Shown here piece after piece: positions 13,658 to 25,926 of a stretch of DNA of 64,000 nucleotides (position 1 is its first letter; each line of letters begins with the position of its first letter). The notes below the pieces were generated by a model. The model had not been told where the DNA came from, did no database searches, and worked only from the letters and a program-made list of their open reading frames with translations. Origin of the DNA: Floccularia luteovirens (Eukaryota; Basidiomycota; Agaricomycetes; Agaricales; Squamanitaceae). The stretch lies in NCBI GenBank assembly GCA_009739215.1, contig VSJF01000010.1:1178001-1242000 (forward strand), written 5' to 3'. Both the position numbers and the translations under genes were made by a program.

Positions 13658-15773
13658 ATGGACCTTCCTGCCGAAATTCTGAGCAGGATATTCGACCTTG
13701 CAGCTGATGAAGACATTGTTTTCTACTATGGCCTTCCAACTTCCTTCGCGGACTCTGCTTGGGTCAAAGAATACAATACGTGGAGACTTAGATCTCCGCA
13801 AGATGCTTTGAATCTCATCCAACATCAATCTTATAGAACAAAGAAAGTAAGTTGTAGTCTAACTAGCTTGTATACGTTAAACCAATTGAAAGCATGATGG
13901 TTACACAGAATATCATGCGAACTTGTAAAAAGTTCTATAGTGTCAATCTCGAATCGCTTTATAAATGTCTATTCCTCACACGACCAGAAAGACTTCCTCT
14001 ACTAGCAAACATACTGGAGGCATCTGCCGCCTCCGCTCGAGAAACCAATTCTGCTCCACTTGGATGGTGGACGCGACGCTTTCACCTCACGCAACTATAT
14101 GCACCGCGTGATAACAGATATACCCTTACCCGAACTCGAAGACGCTTTGGTGCGCATCGCACGACAATGTCCTAATCCTCGAGATATTTATAGCTTCCAT
14201 GGCCTCTACGTATACATTTCGGACCACTTGCAGAAGCCCTAGTTGGGCGCGGCGCGCTGCAGTTTAACCCTGCCACACCAGAAGTGGAAAATATTCCTAC
14301 CTTGGTAGTTACTCCTTCACTGCTACCCACACCAACCATTCCTGAGAACTTCACTCATATTCGGACAATACACTGGTCTCTTCCGAATACAAGCCTCCCG
14401 AAACTTATCTGGGCACTTGATTCTCTACCTTACCTTCTCGCAGCTACATCTTGAACTTGTCTCGCCTTCCCACTCCAATTCTGAGGAAGAACACGACGAT
14501 GATGACGACGTCGGTCCCCAGCTGCAACCACAGCACAAAGTATGAAAATGATCACGATTATGAACAATACGCCGACACCCCCCTTGGTTCTGCTGCTGGT
14601 ATTGCACCTTCGCTCTCCTTCCCTCATTTACGACAGCTGCAGCTACGCGGATATATCTCACAGCTCGTTGAGCTTGCAGCAGGCGGATGGTCACTTCCCT
14701 CCATTGAAACATGTATATTTGATGAAGGCTGGAGCTCTGGCGACGTCCCTGATATTACCGCCTTCCTCGCAAGACATGGCGCTAGTTTACGCACGTTAGA
14801 AGTGCGGTATACAACACAGGGAGCGGGACATGCGAGCACTACCACTATTGCTGCTGGGGGCGCAGCGGCGATGGACGTGCGTGCAATGCTGGATATGTGC
14901 CCTCTCCTTGAAACATTCGCATTCAATGCAGACTGGAGAATATTGCCACAAGAGCATGACACAAACAGACGTGCAAGTGAACTGGTCAACCGCCCACATA
15001 CATGTCTACGCACTATTGGCCTGTATGGCCTGCGCTATGCCTTTGGTGTAAACTCGAGTATAGGTGCAGGTCCTGCCAAGGCTGGTAACAGTAGCGGATC
15101 CACAAGGCGCCAAACATCGGAACAAGACTCTTTAACTGCATACATTACAACGCGTTCCAACGACTACAATGTCGCTGCGCTCTCGAAACGCAACTTTCCA
15201 CGTTTGGAACGAGTTCGTGTACTCAGTGCAAGAGTATTGCTCGACCTAAATGAAGCAGATGGACCCGCAGGGGCCAGCTCACGGGACACGAATGGGGTAA
15301 GTGGGGCAGTGGCTCCAGGACCGTTCGAAGGTTGGCAGGAGGGTGGAATGGAACGGTGGGAAAGGTGGTGGGATGGGTTTGCAGCTATGGGTGTACGCCT
15401 TGAGGATTGTACAGGTGCATTGCTCGGGACACTTCCTGATGATGATGACGAGGAGGAGGATGAAGATGAAGGTAGTAGTGATGACGACGCAGAAGTATAT
15501 GAAGACGAGGAAGACGTGGAGGAAGGACCACTGTGGGAAATAGACCTGCCATTAGAGCCAGCACCAGATGATGGACCCCTGGGTGAACGGACAGTAGAAT
15601 TGCGTCAGCTTCTGGAGGAGTGTCGGCTGATGGAACAAAGCAGAGAAGAGTCGATGTTTGCCCCGCTGATGGGAATGGGATTAGGAATGCCTGGTGTAAC
15701 CCTTAGCAGCAGAGGCACATCCAGGGTCAGTAGCATCAATCTGGGTGCCGGACCAAGTGGAGTTCGTAGATGA
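13658..15773 (+). CDS. F-box/LRR-like protein, four frame breaks in the middle
   Basis: Belongs to a large basidiomycete family with an N-terminal F-box-like motif (MDLPAEILSRIFDLAADEDI), a TLRSPQ-like segment (here RLRSPQDALNLIQHQSY) and KNIMRTCKKFYSV after one intron of about 50 bases. Then comes LGWWTRRFHLTQLYA and a variable leucine-rich region (FPHLRQLQLRGYI, LSKRNFPRLERVRVL). Such proteins are presumed substrate adaptors of SCF ubiquitin ligases; that is inference. The last 440 codons (14451-15773) are open and end in an acidic Asp/Glu tract (about 15440-15530) and a Ser/Gly-rich tail. Between 14100 and 14540 the coding sense moves between frames four times (near 14104, 14217, 14437 and 14538) with no room for introns. 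Either the gene is decayed or the assembly has indels. Confidence 0.65.
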
Positions 15774-17326
15774 CATATGCCCTCGTTCACTTCGATATGC
15801 ATCGCTCGTGTGCTTACGAACAGTTTATGCATTTATGAGAATGTTAGTTGAATCAACCTTCAGTTTTGCCGGATACTGGCAGGTTGCTAGTAATTTGTTA
15901 TCTCAGCTTTCAAGGTAAGGTATCCGGGAATCCCGATAAGTACCAAGTCGAAGGCAAAATCAGAACTTAGAGAAGCGACAGAAAACTGGTGCTTGCTTTG
16001 ATAGTTGTAATGCAATAGTACAACTCATATAATAAATCCTCGTCACCTCTTCCTGAAGGCATTGTCGAATTAACTGAGTTGGTTACTGGCGAGTTCGTCA
16101 TGTGGCTTAGAACCTGGTTTGGTAGCATTCCACAAGTAAACTCATTGTAGCCCCACCTAGCGCGTCTTCTAAAATTCATCATATACATCTCTCACCAAGT
16201 TAGTGGAGGAGAACGGGCACAACAGCCTTGTACAGGCACTCGAAGACCTGGATTCAGAACGTGGTGTTTGCGAGGTAGAGAGAACGCAAATGGAACTTAC
16301 CAGCTAGTTGAAGAAACAGCTAGAACCCTGATCAAAGGGCATCATGAGTGAAAACACGAATGATATCGTTCCTTACAAGACCACATATTTCTTAGGTGAT
16401 CGTTGGAGTGTACGGAAATGGTCTTACTGTGAGTTGCATATCTTGTGAATCAGATTAGTTGACAGAACACAGTTTTTATAGCACCACTGCCAATCGATTG
16501 TGATGGAGGTTTTATATGCTGAATATGTGCTCTATTTGAGGTCATCATCTGATATTTCTTATGTAGTTATGTCTTTGACTACGAAACCCTTGCCAGAGGC
16601 ATAGTTTGATTCTAGTCCCCTTTTTTCAGCTTACACGAAACATAAACTAAACCACATATCTGTATAGCATTACTTACGCTGCTTGGGACGACACACGATT
16701 TACATATCCAAAAGATGTATACCTTATAAGTGCAGAGGAATATTATTGCATTTCAGTCTGTATTTGGTGTAGAAATGTCACTTCGGTGCTGGTAAGTTCC
16801 ATGGATGTAATTAAATGTTTATGACTTTCAGTGAGCATTGAAGGATATACTGATCTAACATCATAACCTTGATAAGTTTGTGGCCCAGACACTGGGCTAC
16901 AAATCTATCGAGGTTGTGAAGGATTCCTATCGGCTTTATCGAACGCGGAGTTTGGAAAGATGACTTAGTAAGTTGGAAATCCAGTTGCACGACGCAGTTC
17001 ATCCTACTCAAAGCTGCTCCACCAGAGTGCGTCCGACTTACCTTTAGTCTGAGGGAACACTACGGTTATAATTGTGCTGCAATAATAAGGGAAGGGTGTA
17101 CGGTGTGGGTTCAAGTTGTCTAATTGTGATCAGATAGATGTGAAGATGCATGTGAAGTGTGAAAGGTGTGAAAATGGCTACCTCACGAGTACTTATACAG
17201 AATCCAATTGTATTTTTCACATGTTTCTACATGGTTTCACGTGTTATGCTACGCTTGAGTCTTCCTTTCCCTTCCCTTCTCTCTTCCACATCCCAATGTT
17301 ATTTACATGAATACATACAGAGTTCA
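15774..17326. other. Stretch without a recognisable gene
   Basis: About 1.5 kb downstream of the F-box-like gene. Several short frames occur on both strands, such as 16811-17011 on the minus strand. None has a motif or partner exon that I can recognise. Confidence 0.4.
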
Positions 17327-18063
17327 TTAAGCAAATGAAGCAATGGCGGCATTGAGGGCGTTATCAATTGTAGTTTTAATTTGGTTCGCAGTAGCAACTA
17401 GATCAGTCTTAATTTATATAAAAAATTCCAGAGACAATCATCAGAACAATCTACAAGAAGAAAATATGAAGGGAACGCACTGGAGCGGTGTTAATGAGCG
17501 CCTGCGCAAAGCCGTCGGTAGCTGTCTTGAGATTAACCAAGTCACTATGAACTTGTGCGACCGTGCCAGCGACAGGAACTTGTCCGAAGAGAGTACGTTT
17601 AGCTTGGATATCCGACAACGCAGTCAAGATGTGAGGCTCCAATGCCTCCACGTCGCCCAGAACAAGGTTGCCATCTGATTCTGAGACTGGTTTAGGAGTG
17701 ACCGCCTAAATAAAAGAAAAAGAATAAAGTTCAACATATACTTTCACACAACTAAAAAAACTAATGTCACGTTTGTGGTTGTGGTAGCTGAGTTAATAGC
17801 CGACACTAGGTTCGTTGCATCTGTTTGGATGGTCTGATTCCCCACAAAGACAAAGTTAATATCCATACACATCATTAACGTAATGGCGCACGTACGACCA
17901 CAGTTAAAAGTTGTGTTGGACTAGTGAAAGATTTGATTTGAGTATCAAGAGCTTGAACTTGAGTATCAATCGTGTGGATACTGTTTCGTACATCTTGAAC
18001 AGTCGAAGCTAAAGCTGAAGCAATGACTGCAGCAAGAACGAAGAATGATCCTTTGAGTTGCAT
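17327..18063 (-). CDS. HsbA-like secreted protein, copy 2
   Basis: Small secreted protein of the HsbA / cell-wall galactomannoprotein-like family. The signal peptide (MQLKGSFFVLAAVIASALAS) is followed by TVQDVRNSIHTIDTQVQALD and an amphipathic helical region. The exons give EALEPHILTALSDIQAKRTL, GTVAQVHSDLVNLKTATDGF and an Ala-rich C-terminus (NALNAAIASFA-stop). Three short introns separate the exons, and the reading frame is intact, unlike copy 1. Family knowledge suggests an extracellular or cell-wall location and binding to hydrophobic surfaces; the precise role here is not shown. A TATA-like box lies about 90 bases upstream. Confidence 0.78.
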
Positions 18064-18758
18064 TGTAGTGAAGATTTGCGTTGGTTAGATGAGAGGACAA
18101 ATTCAGTTGTAATGTGTTAAGGAACTTCAAACAATCAGTAGCAATGTTCTTTTATACCCAACTTATCCTTAATTTTGGGAACGCAAGGGTTCAACATTCG
18201 CATCGGGAGCAAACTTATATTTGCTTGTGATTTCCAAGTTGAAGGGGACGTTTGCAAACGAATATATAGTGACATTTGTAGAACAGCCAAAATGTTTCCT
18301 CGTAAAGGTCAAAATATGCTTCGACAATCACACACAGCCCTAAAATAAGTTGTATTTTGTCTCACCAACGTTGATCATGAAGAAGATTCTCGAAACTTAC
18401 GCTTCTATCAATGGTCAGCTGCGAGAGTGGACATGGGAAGGTGAGAAATGTGGGGTATAACTGCTCAGCTGTGGGACTTACTGTCAGAAACTGTCAGAAA
18501 ATTCCCCCGAAATTTGTACTTGACAAGAAATGGAGTTTTGTAGTTTGCGGAAAGTGCTGAGAAAAAAAAAACGAAGCATGCCAAGACGTGAATTATTGTT
18601 CGATCAACAAAAGGAAGATGGGGTATGTACAATAACCCGCAATCTGTTTGTTCAAAATATGGGATTTGAAAGGTTCGTAGCAATAATAACCCGAGAAGAT
18701 AGAGCACAATATTGCTTCGATTGAAGTATACAATATCACATGGATCACACCCGGTTTA
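18064..18758. other. Spacer between HsbA-like copy 2 and the aldolase gene
   Basis: Apart from the TATA-like box, no gene recognised. A plus-strand frame at 18530-18724 (64 codons, basic N-terminus) has no recognisable similarity. Confidence 0.4.
18150..18156 (-). promoter_or_regulatory. TATA-like box of HsbA-like copy 2
   Basis: TATAAAA on the minus strand about 90 bases upstream of the start at 18063. Confidence 0.4.
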
Positions 18759-19813
18759 TTAATATTTCATGGCTTCTGTCAGATGATTCGAAATGCCCTC
18801 TGATAATACACCCGTGTCAGTGACCACATTGATCTAGTTGGATGTTTCGACAGTCCGTTAGTTTCCATGTAGAAAGATAAAGATGTAACGCTAACCATGT
18901 CAAAACCTTCAGCAGCGCGTTTCGCAGATTGGGCACCAGATGTACAAAATATCGCACTGAATTAGAAAACAAACAGCCCATTGTTTAGTTTATGGTACAT
19001 CATTTGATGAACGATTGATCCATACCATTTCTTTTGCAAAGCGTGAGCGGTTTTAAGGATATCCTGGATCACCTTCTCGACTTGGGGGTGTGGATCTGGG
19101 GATGGTGTGGGGTACCCCAGAGAGATCGAAAGATCATATGGGCCAATAAACAATGCATCTAAGGTTCTCTAATTCAGCCCATGGCAACTGCTTTATTATG
19201 AGGGATTACTAACCAATTCCTTCTACCGCGGCTATTTCTTGAACATTCTGGACTGCTTCCTTTGTCTCGATTTGAACCATCACGAGGATACTATCATTTG
19301 CTGACTTTAGGTATTCTTGTGCGGTGATACCCCAAACTCCTTGGGTGAAAGGGCTTCCATAACCTCGTCTTCCATTCGGAGGAAAACGACAATCAGATAC
19401 AACTTCTCTTGCTTTAGCAGCGTTTGATACCTAAGTCCATTTTTTGTGTTGTGCAAGGAATATATAAACAAATAAAGGGTAAATCATACCATGGGAACGA
19501 CAACCCCTCGAGCACCAGCATCGAGTGCATATTTTATTTGCCAACTTGTACTAGAAGAGATCCCAGTTGCTGGAATTCTTACTATGGCACTAGGTGCTTG
19601 ATCTTGAGGACAGGCACCCTGGATAGCGGAAATGCTTTCAGCAGCACCTGGTACCAGAGAGATCAAACCATGTTCGCAATCGATTACAATCCATGATAAA
19701 TGTGGACTAGCTTGTGCAACAGTACGGGCATGGAATGTTCCCGAGAGAGTTAACCAAGCTCCGAAAGCTGGTTTATTTGCTTTGAAAATGTTCAACAATG
19801 AGTGGGATGCCAT
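18759..19813 (-). CDS. HpcH/HpaI-family aldolase
   Basis: Class II, metal-dependent aldolase of the HpcH/HpaI (2-keto-3-deoxy acid / macrophomate synthase-like) family, which cleaves or forms C-C bonds using pyruvate or related 2-oxo acids. It starts MASHSLLNIFKANKPAFGAW. Hallmarks in order: WIVIDCEHG (catalytic His region), IVRIPATG, a YALDAGARGVVVPMV strand, NGRRGYGSPFTQG, MVQIETKEAVQN (metal-binding Glu) and DALFIGPYDLSISLGYP (metal-binding Asp). It ends LSEGISNHLTEAMKY-stop. At least four short introns occur and the frame is consistent throughout. The substrate cannot be told from sequence. A full-length, apparently intact gene. Confidence 0.9.
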
Positions 19814-20211
19814 AGTTTGGGTTTAAGTGCGGATTCTCGTAAGGAATAACAGATCAAAATTGAATTGCAGCAAGAACTCTCACTGGGACTCCATGGCAAT
19901 CATGTGAGCCTAAGCAGCTCATTACGGTGGGAAGTAAAGCATGTGGTTGGTTATGGTTTCTGGTAAACTCCAATGTATCGGGTACGTTTGGTGGAAAAAG
20001 AGTTCAGATGTGATTGATATTGATTATGGTGGGTGTAGTATCAGAAAAAACACAAAACGTAATGCAGTGGATGCGCGCAAAGAGAAGACAACTTGTTAAG
20101 CATGTCTTTACTGTATATGTTGATATCCCACGCTCTTAATTAATAAAAATACTTAAAAATTGACATATAACATCGTGCATATGTGGGCTATCCAAGATCC
20201 AATGACAACGT
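19814..20211. other. Spacer upstream of the aldolase gene
   Basis: Aldolase promoter region and the end of the NACHT-WD40 relic; no further gene seen. Confidence 0.35.
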
Positions 20212-22600
20212 CTAACTGGTCCTTCCAAGACGCTGGACAGTCAGCTGGGCAGCCTCCGTAGTCATAGCAAAAGAATCGCGTCCCTGCCATTTCTTCAACT
20301 CTGTCATGCGATATGACCCGGTTCTAGATGTGGGTACCCAACAAAAGCTCTTCTTGTCTTTCTTGCGTGTAATCCAACCACCCATTTCCAAGAACTCCGA
20401 TTTCTCAATCCCTATCTTCCACCCGTATTCCCTCAAGATACCACTAAATTCCACAGATGCCTCAGTCTCACAGTTTCGATAATACCAGGGCCACAAGAGA
20501 CAGCGACGACATTTCCCGGTGTCGATACGCCAATGATTCAGTCATATTATAATAGTTTCGTTGTGCAGAAACGCTGCTGCTGTTGCGTCGTGTTCATCCA
20601 TATGTCCTGTCATCACTGACAATCCGTCACCTTGAAATCCCATAAATAAAGAAACCTCCCATCTATGGACGTGTCCATTACACGCATTGAATCCTTGGAA
20701 ATTGCTAGCACGTTTACCATTTTGGGGAACGTTTTCTTAATCTGTGGTTGTTGCACAGTTGTCATGTGCCACACCTGGAGGCCACCTCGTTGGGCTACAG
20801 AAACAACCCGCTTTTCGTCGACACTCCATGCAATCTTATACATTCCTCTGTCCTTGCTACCCACCATCCGTCGATGGAACAGACCACCAGAAGCAACGTT
20901 CTACACCGGAAAAGTCCCATCCTTTGAGCCTGCCTGTCAGGTGATCATGCGATGATCAGAACTTCACCAGCACCACTATGCCGGTACCAAATAACTTCAT
21001 TTCGGAGACCTGACCTCCGCGTCCCATATTTCCATGGTCCCATTTTGCAAACTCGCTGCAACCCAACGACCCTCTAACGATGGCAACCATCCTGATCGTA
21101 TCTAAGAAAGAATTCCATGTTTGAAAATGAGGGGTGACCAGCTGGACGACATCATGATCATCAATTGGTGTAACTTCACCATAGACTTCTACCAGTTTGC
21201 AAGATCGTGCCAAAATGAGAGCAGAGTTGTGTATCTGTCACGCACACAATTTGACGACTATAATATACTCGAAGATAAGCCGGTATGCGTCGTTTATCAG
21301 CTTTTTTCCCAATTATTATTTCCTTCGCGTTTTTCTGGTTACAACACTGATATCACCTCATATCTAGCTAATGGATTGAATATTACCAGCATATGCTGTA
21401 AGCAATGCTGAGAGTGTGCCGTTCAAGTGATTCTTGATGCTCAGTACTCCGATCCAGGCAATAAGATATTTTTAAGCAAATTCTACCACCAAGTCCGAAA
21501 CCTCTGGCGCAGCTTTACTTTGCGAAAAATGGGTGGCCCAATGGAAACATGAATACCCAAAATGTGCTGGAATATATCTCTTAATGCGCGCTTTCAGGTC
21601 AGGAATGCGAACATTTAGTGATAAGAATTCTTTCATATATTCGTTTTGAGCAGTGATTTCCTAGTCATTGTCTATGCAGCTGCCAGCGATACGGGTGTGG
21701 TGTGCAGATGGATTGATGTAGAACAAGCCATCTACCCACCATTCCTTGTTGACAACAAAACGGCGGAAACTCTAGCACACAGTACGAATCTCCAAGCAAC
21801 GCAAGGTTTCCTAGAACCACTTGAATGTTGTGCCTGGTGGTAGAAGATTCCAGGTCCTCCTCCGAGAAGGAATTCCTAAGGTGAGGTACCACATGCATAG
21901 TTGTTCTTGGATGAAATTGGAATCGTAGATGTATATGATAAAAGGCCTCTGTGACTTTAACGGGCTGACGTGGTTCTTTTCCAAGCAGGCAACGACCTTC
22001 ACGACGAGATCAATCAGCCCAGAATAAGCTCTTCAATAAGGTTCGGAAAGGTCTCAAAAATCATTTTCTGATCAGTCAGGAGATTTGTGCGCAAAATGAG
22101 TACGATGTCTTTATCGAAACTAGCCATTGGAATATTATGGCTCTTGTAGGGCCTAGAAATTTGTTGAGCTTCTATCGCGTAGGGAGCTTCTTGGATCTGC
22201 ATTTCCGAGCGGGCGGTCACAAGGAGGCGAAGTAGCATTGGAATATCAGGAAGATGTTGCTTGATGAAGAGGAGAAACCGCAGGACTTCATCTTGGGCGG
22301 ATTCGCTGCATTCATCACGACATCAGAGATGATGCAGATGGTTAATTTATGATGTGATGGAGAAACTTTCTGCATCGTTTGACTAACATGGTTTCTAGGT
22401 CATGCTCAAGTAAAGTGTTGTATGACAGAACTTCTTATGTTTGCTGGCGAGCTGATAGGCAAATGTTCTAATGACGTGCCGCGTTGTATAGGTCATTATT
22501 ATCGCGAACGAAAGAAGGAGGATGCGCCCAACGCATTGTTTATATCTAGCCGGCTAGCCACTTCATGTGCGAATGTGGATTTCCCTACACCCACCCCAAT
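20212..22600 (-). pseudogene. Relic of a NACHT-WD40 (NLR-like) gene
   Basis: A decayed STAND P-loop NTPase of the fungal NLR-like type. Read from the 5' side (22600), it begins inside the Walker A loop (GVGVGKSTFAHEVASRLD) and continues through ASFFRSR-like remains, a LLRLLVTARSEMQIQEAPYA segment, SFSEEDLESSTTRHNIQVVL and WD40-like pieces (VAASLQNGTMEIWD; GLQVWHMTTVQQP). The C-terminal WITRKKDKKSFCWVPTS corresponds to WVIRNEDDKKLCWIPAS of the larger gene at 28580-32748. The pieces lie in different frames with stops between them. The N-terminal domain and everything before the P-loop are missing, replaced by TRM44-like sequence. Non-functional as it stands. Confidence 0.8.
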
Positions 22601-22800
22601 AAAAAAAACGTGAGGGGATCTCCTGTATTACTACTCTGTGGTCTCCTATCTCGCATTTTGATACATATCTTGCCCCGACACTTTCAAACAACTACCAGTT
22701 ATGCTTAAAGAAACTGTTCCCCCATACACTCGACTCTGTGACACATGCCTAGTTCTGATCGAGGCATTACAATCGCTTTACAGTGTGATATTGAAATACA
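22597..22800 (+). pseudogene. Fragment of a TRM44-like gene
   Basis: The stretch reads LLYYYSVVSYLAF-stop-YISCPDTF and so matches the middle of the TRM44 gene of this window (YYHPAVSHLAFRYISYPDT near 26450-26500). The nucleotide match continues through CTCTGTGACACATGCCTAGT, against the CTCTACCGCACATGTCTAGC of the parent. About 200 bases are recognisable, at a level suggesting old divergence. It abuts the Walker A end of the NACHT-WD40 relic, so it marks a rearrangement breakpoint. Confidence 0.7.
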
Positions 22801-23679
22801 CTATTGCGGGGTAATTGCGTCGGAAGTGTCGCCCCTAGGATGAACGTCAGATACTTGGGAGGGGTGGGGAGTTCATCGCTCTAAGCTGCGCAGCAAATGA
22901 TCCTATCTTTTCAATTCCATATCTGGTTTGGTGAACCAGGAGATGGACTTGGAGCAAGCCTATCTGACATCGGGTAGAGTGGCTAGCAATTTATCTATGC
23001 AATTGTGAGCCAATGGTGGCTAAGTCCCGCTTTCCAGGGGGAAATTGATAAGAGGGTAAAACTGTTTGCACTCATTCAGTTAAAGGTTAAGACAATAGTG
23101 AATGGTGTGTCGTCTTGCAATAAATGAATACAGAAGTTTCAAGTGCCAGGTGATCGTCACCCTTTGGTGAAACGCAACTATAAATAACCCCACACTGATC
23201 GTCAAAAGCACTCTGAGTTACGTCATCGCAGTTTGCGCCAACATCAACGCCCATTCCATTGCTGTCATGTTGATACGATAACTACCTGCTTGCTACCATA
23301 GACCCTACCCTGCATATCAAAATTATCTCGAAACTGCGTTTCGCTCATAATGCATAATACCAAAGTCTCAATATAGATTCCACTCGAGGTTTTTGAAACT
23401 CTCGGAGAATAATTTCTGTCCATGGTTTTTCGTTGCATTCTACTCTCTAACCTGATCCTATCCAAAACCGTACAATTTGGAATGACACAGATACGACTGA
23501 CTCTATTTTCAGATACCAGTTTTCAATGTACTGACAAGGTCAGGTTGAGTCGTCGTTAGGCTCCAAGCTGCAGTATAAAATGACAGGGCATTGTGCCAGT
23601 GTTCTTCACTTACAGCTGGTCTGGAAGCCTCACATCCTCTTAACGAAACAATAATCTCACTTACCTCACATTAATTACG
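22801..23679. other. Spacer upstream of the small secreted protein gene
   Basis: No gene recognised apart from the TATA box at its right end. Confidence 0.4.
23574..23580 (+). promoter_or_regulatory. TATA box of the small secreted protein gene
   Basis: TATAAAA about 100 bases upstream of the ATG at 23680. A CT/AC-rich leader lies between. Confidence 0.45.
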
Positions 23680-24380
23680 ATGAAGTCATTCCTTTTTCTC
23701 TCTGCCCTTTATGGATTAACGACATTATCCGTCCTTGTATCGGCCATCCCTACCAACTTCTCCTCGGCAGCTTCACCATATGCTGTTGGGAACCTTGAGA
23801 CACGACAAGCTGGCGCTATTGTGGAAGCTGCAGCCGAAGTGGTAAATATCGTTGGTGATATCGTGTCGAGCATCAAGGATGCAGTCGCACAAGACAAACT
23901 GGTAAGACCATCTAAAATCAAAATAAATAAGAGAGATGATTTATTTACTATTTGATATACAGAAACGTGAACAGTTTACCCAGAGCGTGGTGGACAGTGG
24001 CTGTTCCAAAAAGCCTCAATTTAATTGGATCATATGCCACACCAAGCACCAAACCAAATTTGACGGTAAACAAGGTGTTGATTGGGACCATAGCCATCAA
24101 GAAGTTGATATAAAAGTTGGTGGAACTATCGGGTATGCGTTGACACATTTGTCTGTTCTACCACACAAGTATCTTAAAATTTTTGATTTTTGCACAGTTA
24201 CGAGATATACTGGCTCAAAACTGGAGTATTTACCAGACAAGGAGACGGTGGATTCATGAATGTAAGTCAAAATCAATAATCTAGCAAGCTACTATGCTAA
24301 TAAAGTCATAGTGGGCGATGTGTGGAAATTTCAAAAGAACAGGTAATCAAGACAGTATTGTCACATTCACCAAGCGGTGA
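23680..24380 (+). CDS. Small secreted protein of unknown function
   Basis: A four-exon gene encoding a protein of roughly 165 residues with a clear signal peptide (MKSFLFLSALYGLTTLSVLVSA). After it come an Ala/Val-rich helix (AIVEAAAEVVNIVGDIVSSI) and a conserved-looking core: WIICHTKHQTKFDG, VDWDHSHQEVDIKVGGTIG, YEIYWLKTGVFTRQGDGGF and WAMCGNFKRTG, ending ..VTFTKR-stop. Introns of about 50-65 bases join the exons in frame. The core resembles a family of small fungal secreted proteins annotated only as a domain of unknown function (possibly DUF7888; I could not check). Three cysteines are present in the mature part. It could act outside the cell; no activity can be inferred. Confidence 0.75.
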
Positions 24381-24594
24381 ACGATTAGAACATTATGTAC
24401 TTTAAATGTTTTAAGTCTATCTTGTTGCACTCAGAGTGGTTGTAGCAAGAAAACTTGTGTTCCAACATGATATACAAACAAATGACAGGAAACCACGATA
24501 TGAGTCGACAATTTACAAAGAAGAAATATGCTAACTGAGTAGTTGGCACTGGAAGATTTACCCAAATGACAAGATTTATTTGCAGGAAAGGTCA

Positions 24595-25666
24595 TTAATA
24601 AACCAAATGCCCCAATATTCCGTATTTTCCCCAATCTGCGCATGCACTTGGTCCATCAAAATGTAGACCGTTGAAATCTGCAGGTGTAGTCGAGCAGACG
24701 GCGTTCCAAACTCTATGATCTTCTCTTCCTCTGAGATTCTGTAGAGGTGCCTCGATACGCTGGGGAGAAATAGTCAAATATCATCCCAATATATAAAAGA
24801 ATCAATTAAGCTTACACGAATACCAGAGCCTTGTGTGGTACAACCCTACACATCAATCGTAAGTGAAAAAAAGAAATTGGCAGATTGATAATACATGGTG
24901 CAATTACCTTGTCTTTGAACTCTCCCCACCAAGTGATACACTTCCCCTTCGTCGAAATCGACGTACCAATTTCCCCAGACACCTTTCCATGCGCCCTACA
25001 AGTTGAATTATGAGAGATACAACACGAAACATCTACCATTCAGTGTCTCCTCACCTGATCATCGCAATAAGATGGTTTCAACTTGCGGCCATGAATTTCA
25101 ACTTCCAACTGTTGGCATTCCTTGACAGGATCAAGAGTATCCGGAACATTTGTCAATCGCGCCCAGTATTTTCTCGTACCATAACGTTCACAAAGGTCTG
25201 AAGTTTGTAAAGGGGACCATGCTATTCTAGCACGCTTTCTTTCTTCTTCTTCTCTCTTTCGTTCGAGTTCTCTGCGTCTTCTCTCGGCCTCCTGTTTTGC
25301 TTCGTCTCGTCGTATTCTCTCACGTTCGGCCCGTTCTGCGTACCATTCTGATCTTTCTTGCATGATGGTTTTTCTGAGAATTTCGTGATCCCGTAATTCT
25401 TGGTTCCATTCTTCCCGTATCTTGTTTCTTGTTGATGGGTCACAGACATCGCTCTTGTGATATTCTTTTGCAACAGTGGGCGCAATACCAAGCAGTACCA
25501 TGAAGATAACACAGATGATTATTGTATAGTTCGTTGTCTGTTTCTTCGATTCGGTGGGGGTGGAATGTTGTGGTAAAAGAGGCTCAGTCTCCCTCTCTTC
25601 ACGAATCCCTGAGTAGTAAGGTGGGGGCGGTTGATTCAGTACAGGTGGAGACCTGTTTCTGGTCAT
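24595..25666 (-). CDS. Single-pass membrane protein with charged coiled coil (one-base frame break)
   Basis: Unknown function, but the architecture is familiar from agaric genomes. There is a Pro-rich N-terminus (residues 1-45), one transmembrane segment at about 47-64 (IIICVIFMVLLG core), and a highly charged Arg/Glu coiled coil at about 84-148. Then comes a Cys-containing globular part with CERYGTRKYWARL, KECQQLEVEIHGR, GAWKGVWGNWYVDFD, KCITWWGEFKDK, IEAPLQNLRGRED, and the C-terminus CADWGKYGILGHLVY-stop. Exons are separated by short introns. In the exon after DFDEG the run GGGG (24944-24947) has one base too many, moving the frame before KCITWWGEFKDK. It is convergent with the small secreted protein gene. 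Probable membrane location with the C-terminal domain across the bilayer; topology not resolved. Confidence 0.7.
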
Positions 25667-25926
25667 TTCAATGGTGTTGACACGTTGTGGTTGAATGCAA
25701 AGAGTGTCAAGCTACTGCTTATATGATGTAGAACAGGGTGGCGCGGTGCAAGATTGGCGCCCGATAACTTCCTGTGCAAACGTGCTGTGAATGTGGTAAG
25801 TACGCGCTTAGAGAAACCATAAGTGCAGTTGATTGTTCACAAATAAGCTGCAATTTTACATAAATAGAATTCATCGCTCACGTTATGTAACGCTTTAACA
25901 AAGTGTACTTACATGCACAGAACGTT

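Noticed and set aside
14624..15013. Long antisense open frame in the F-box-like gene
   Set aside because: It is the mirror of a well-supported coding strand and has an unlikely composition.
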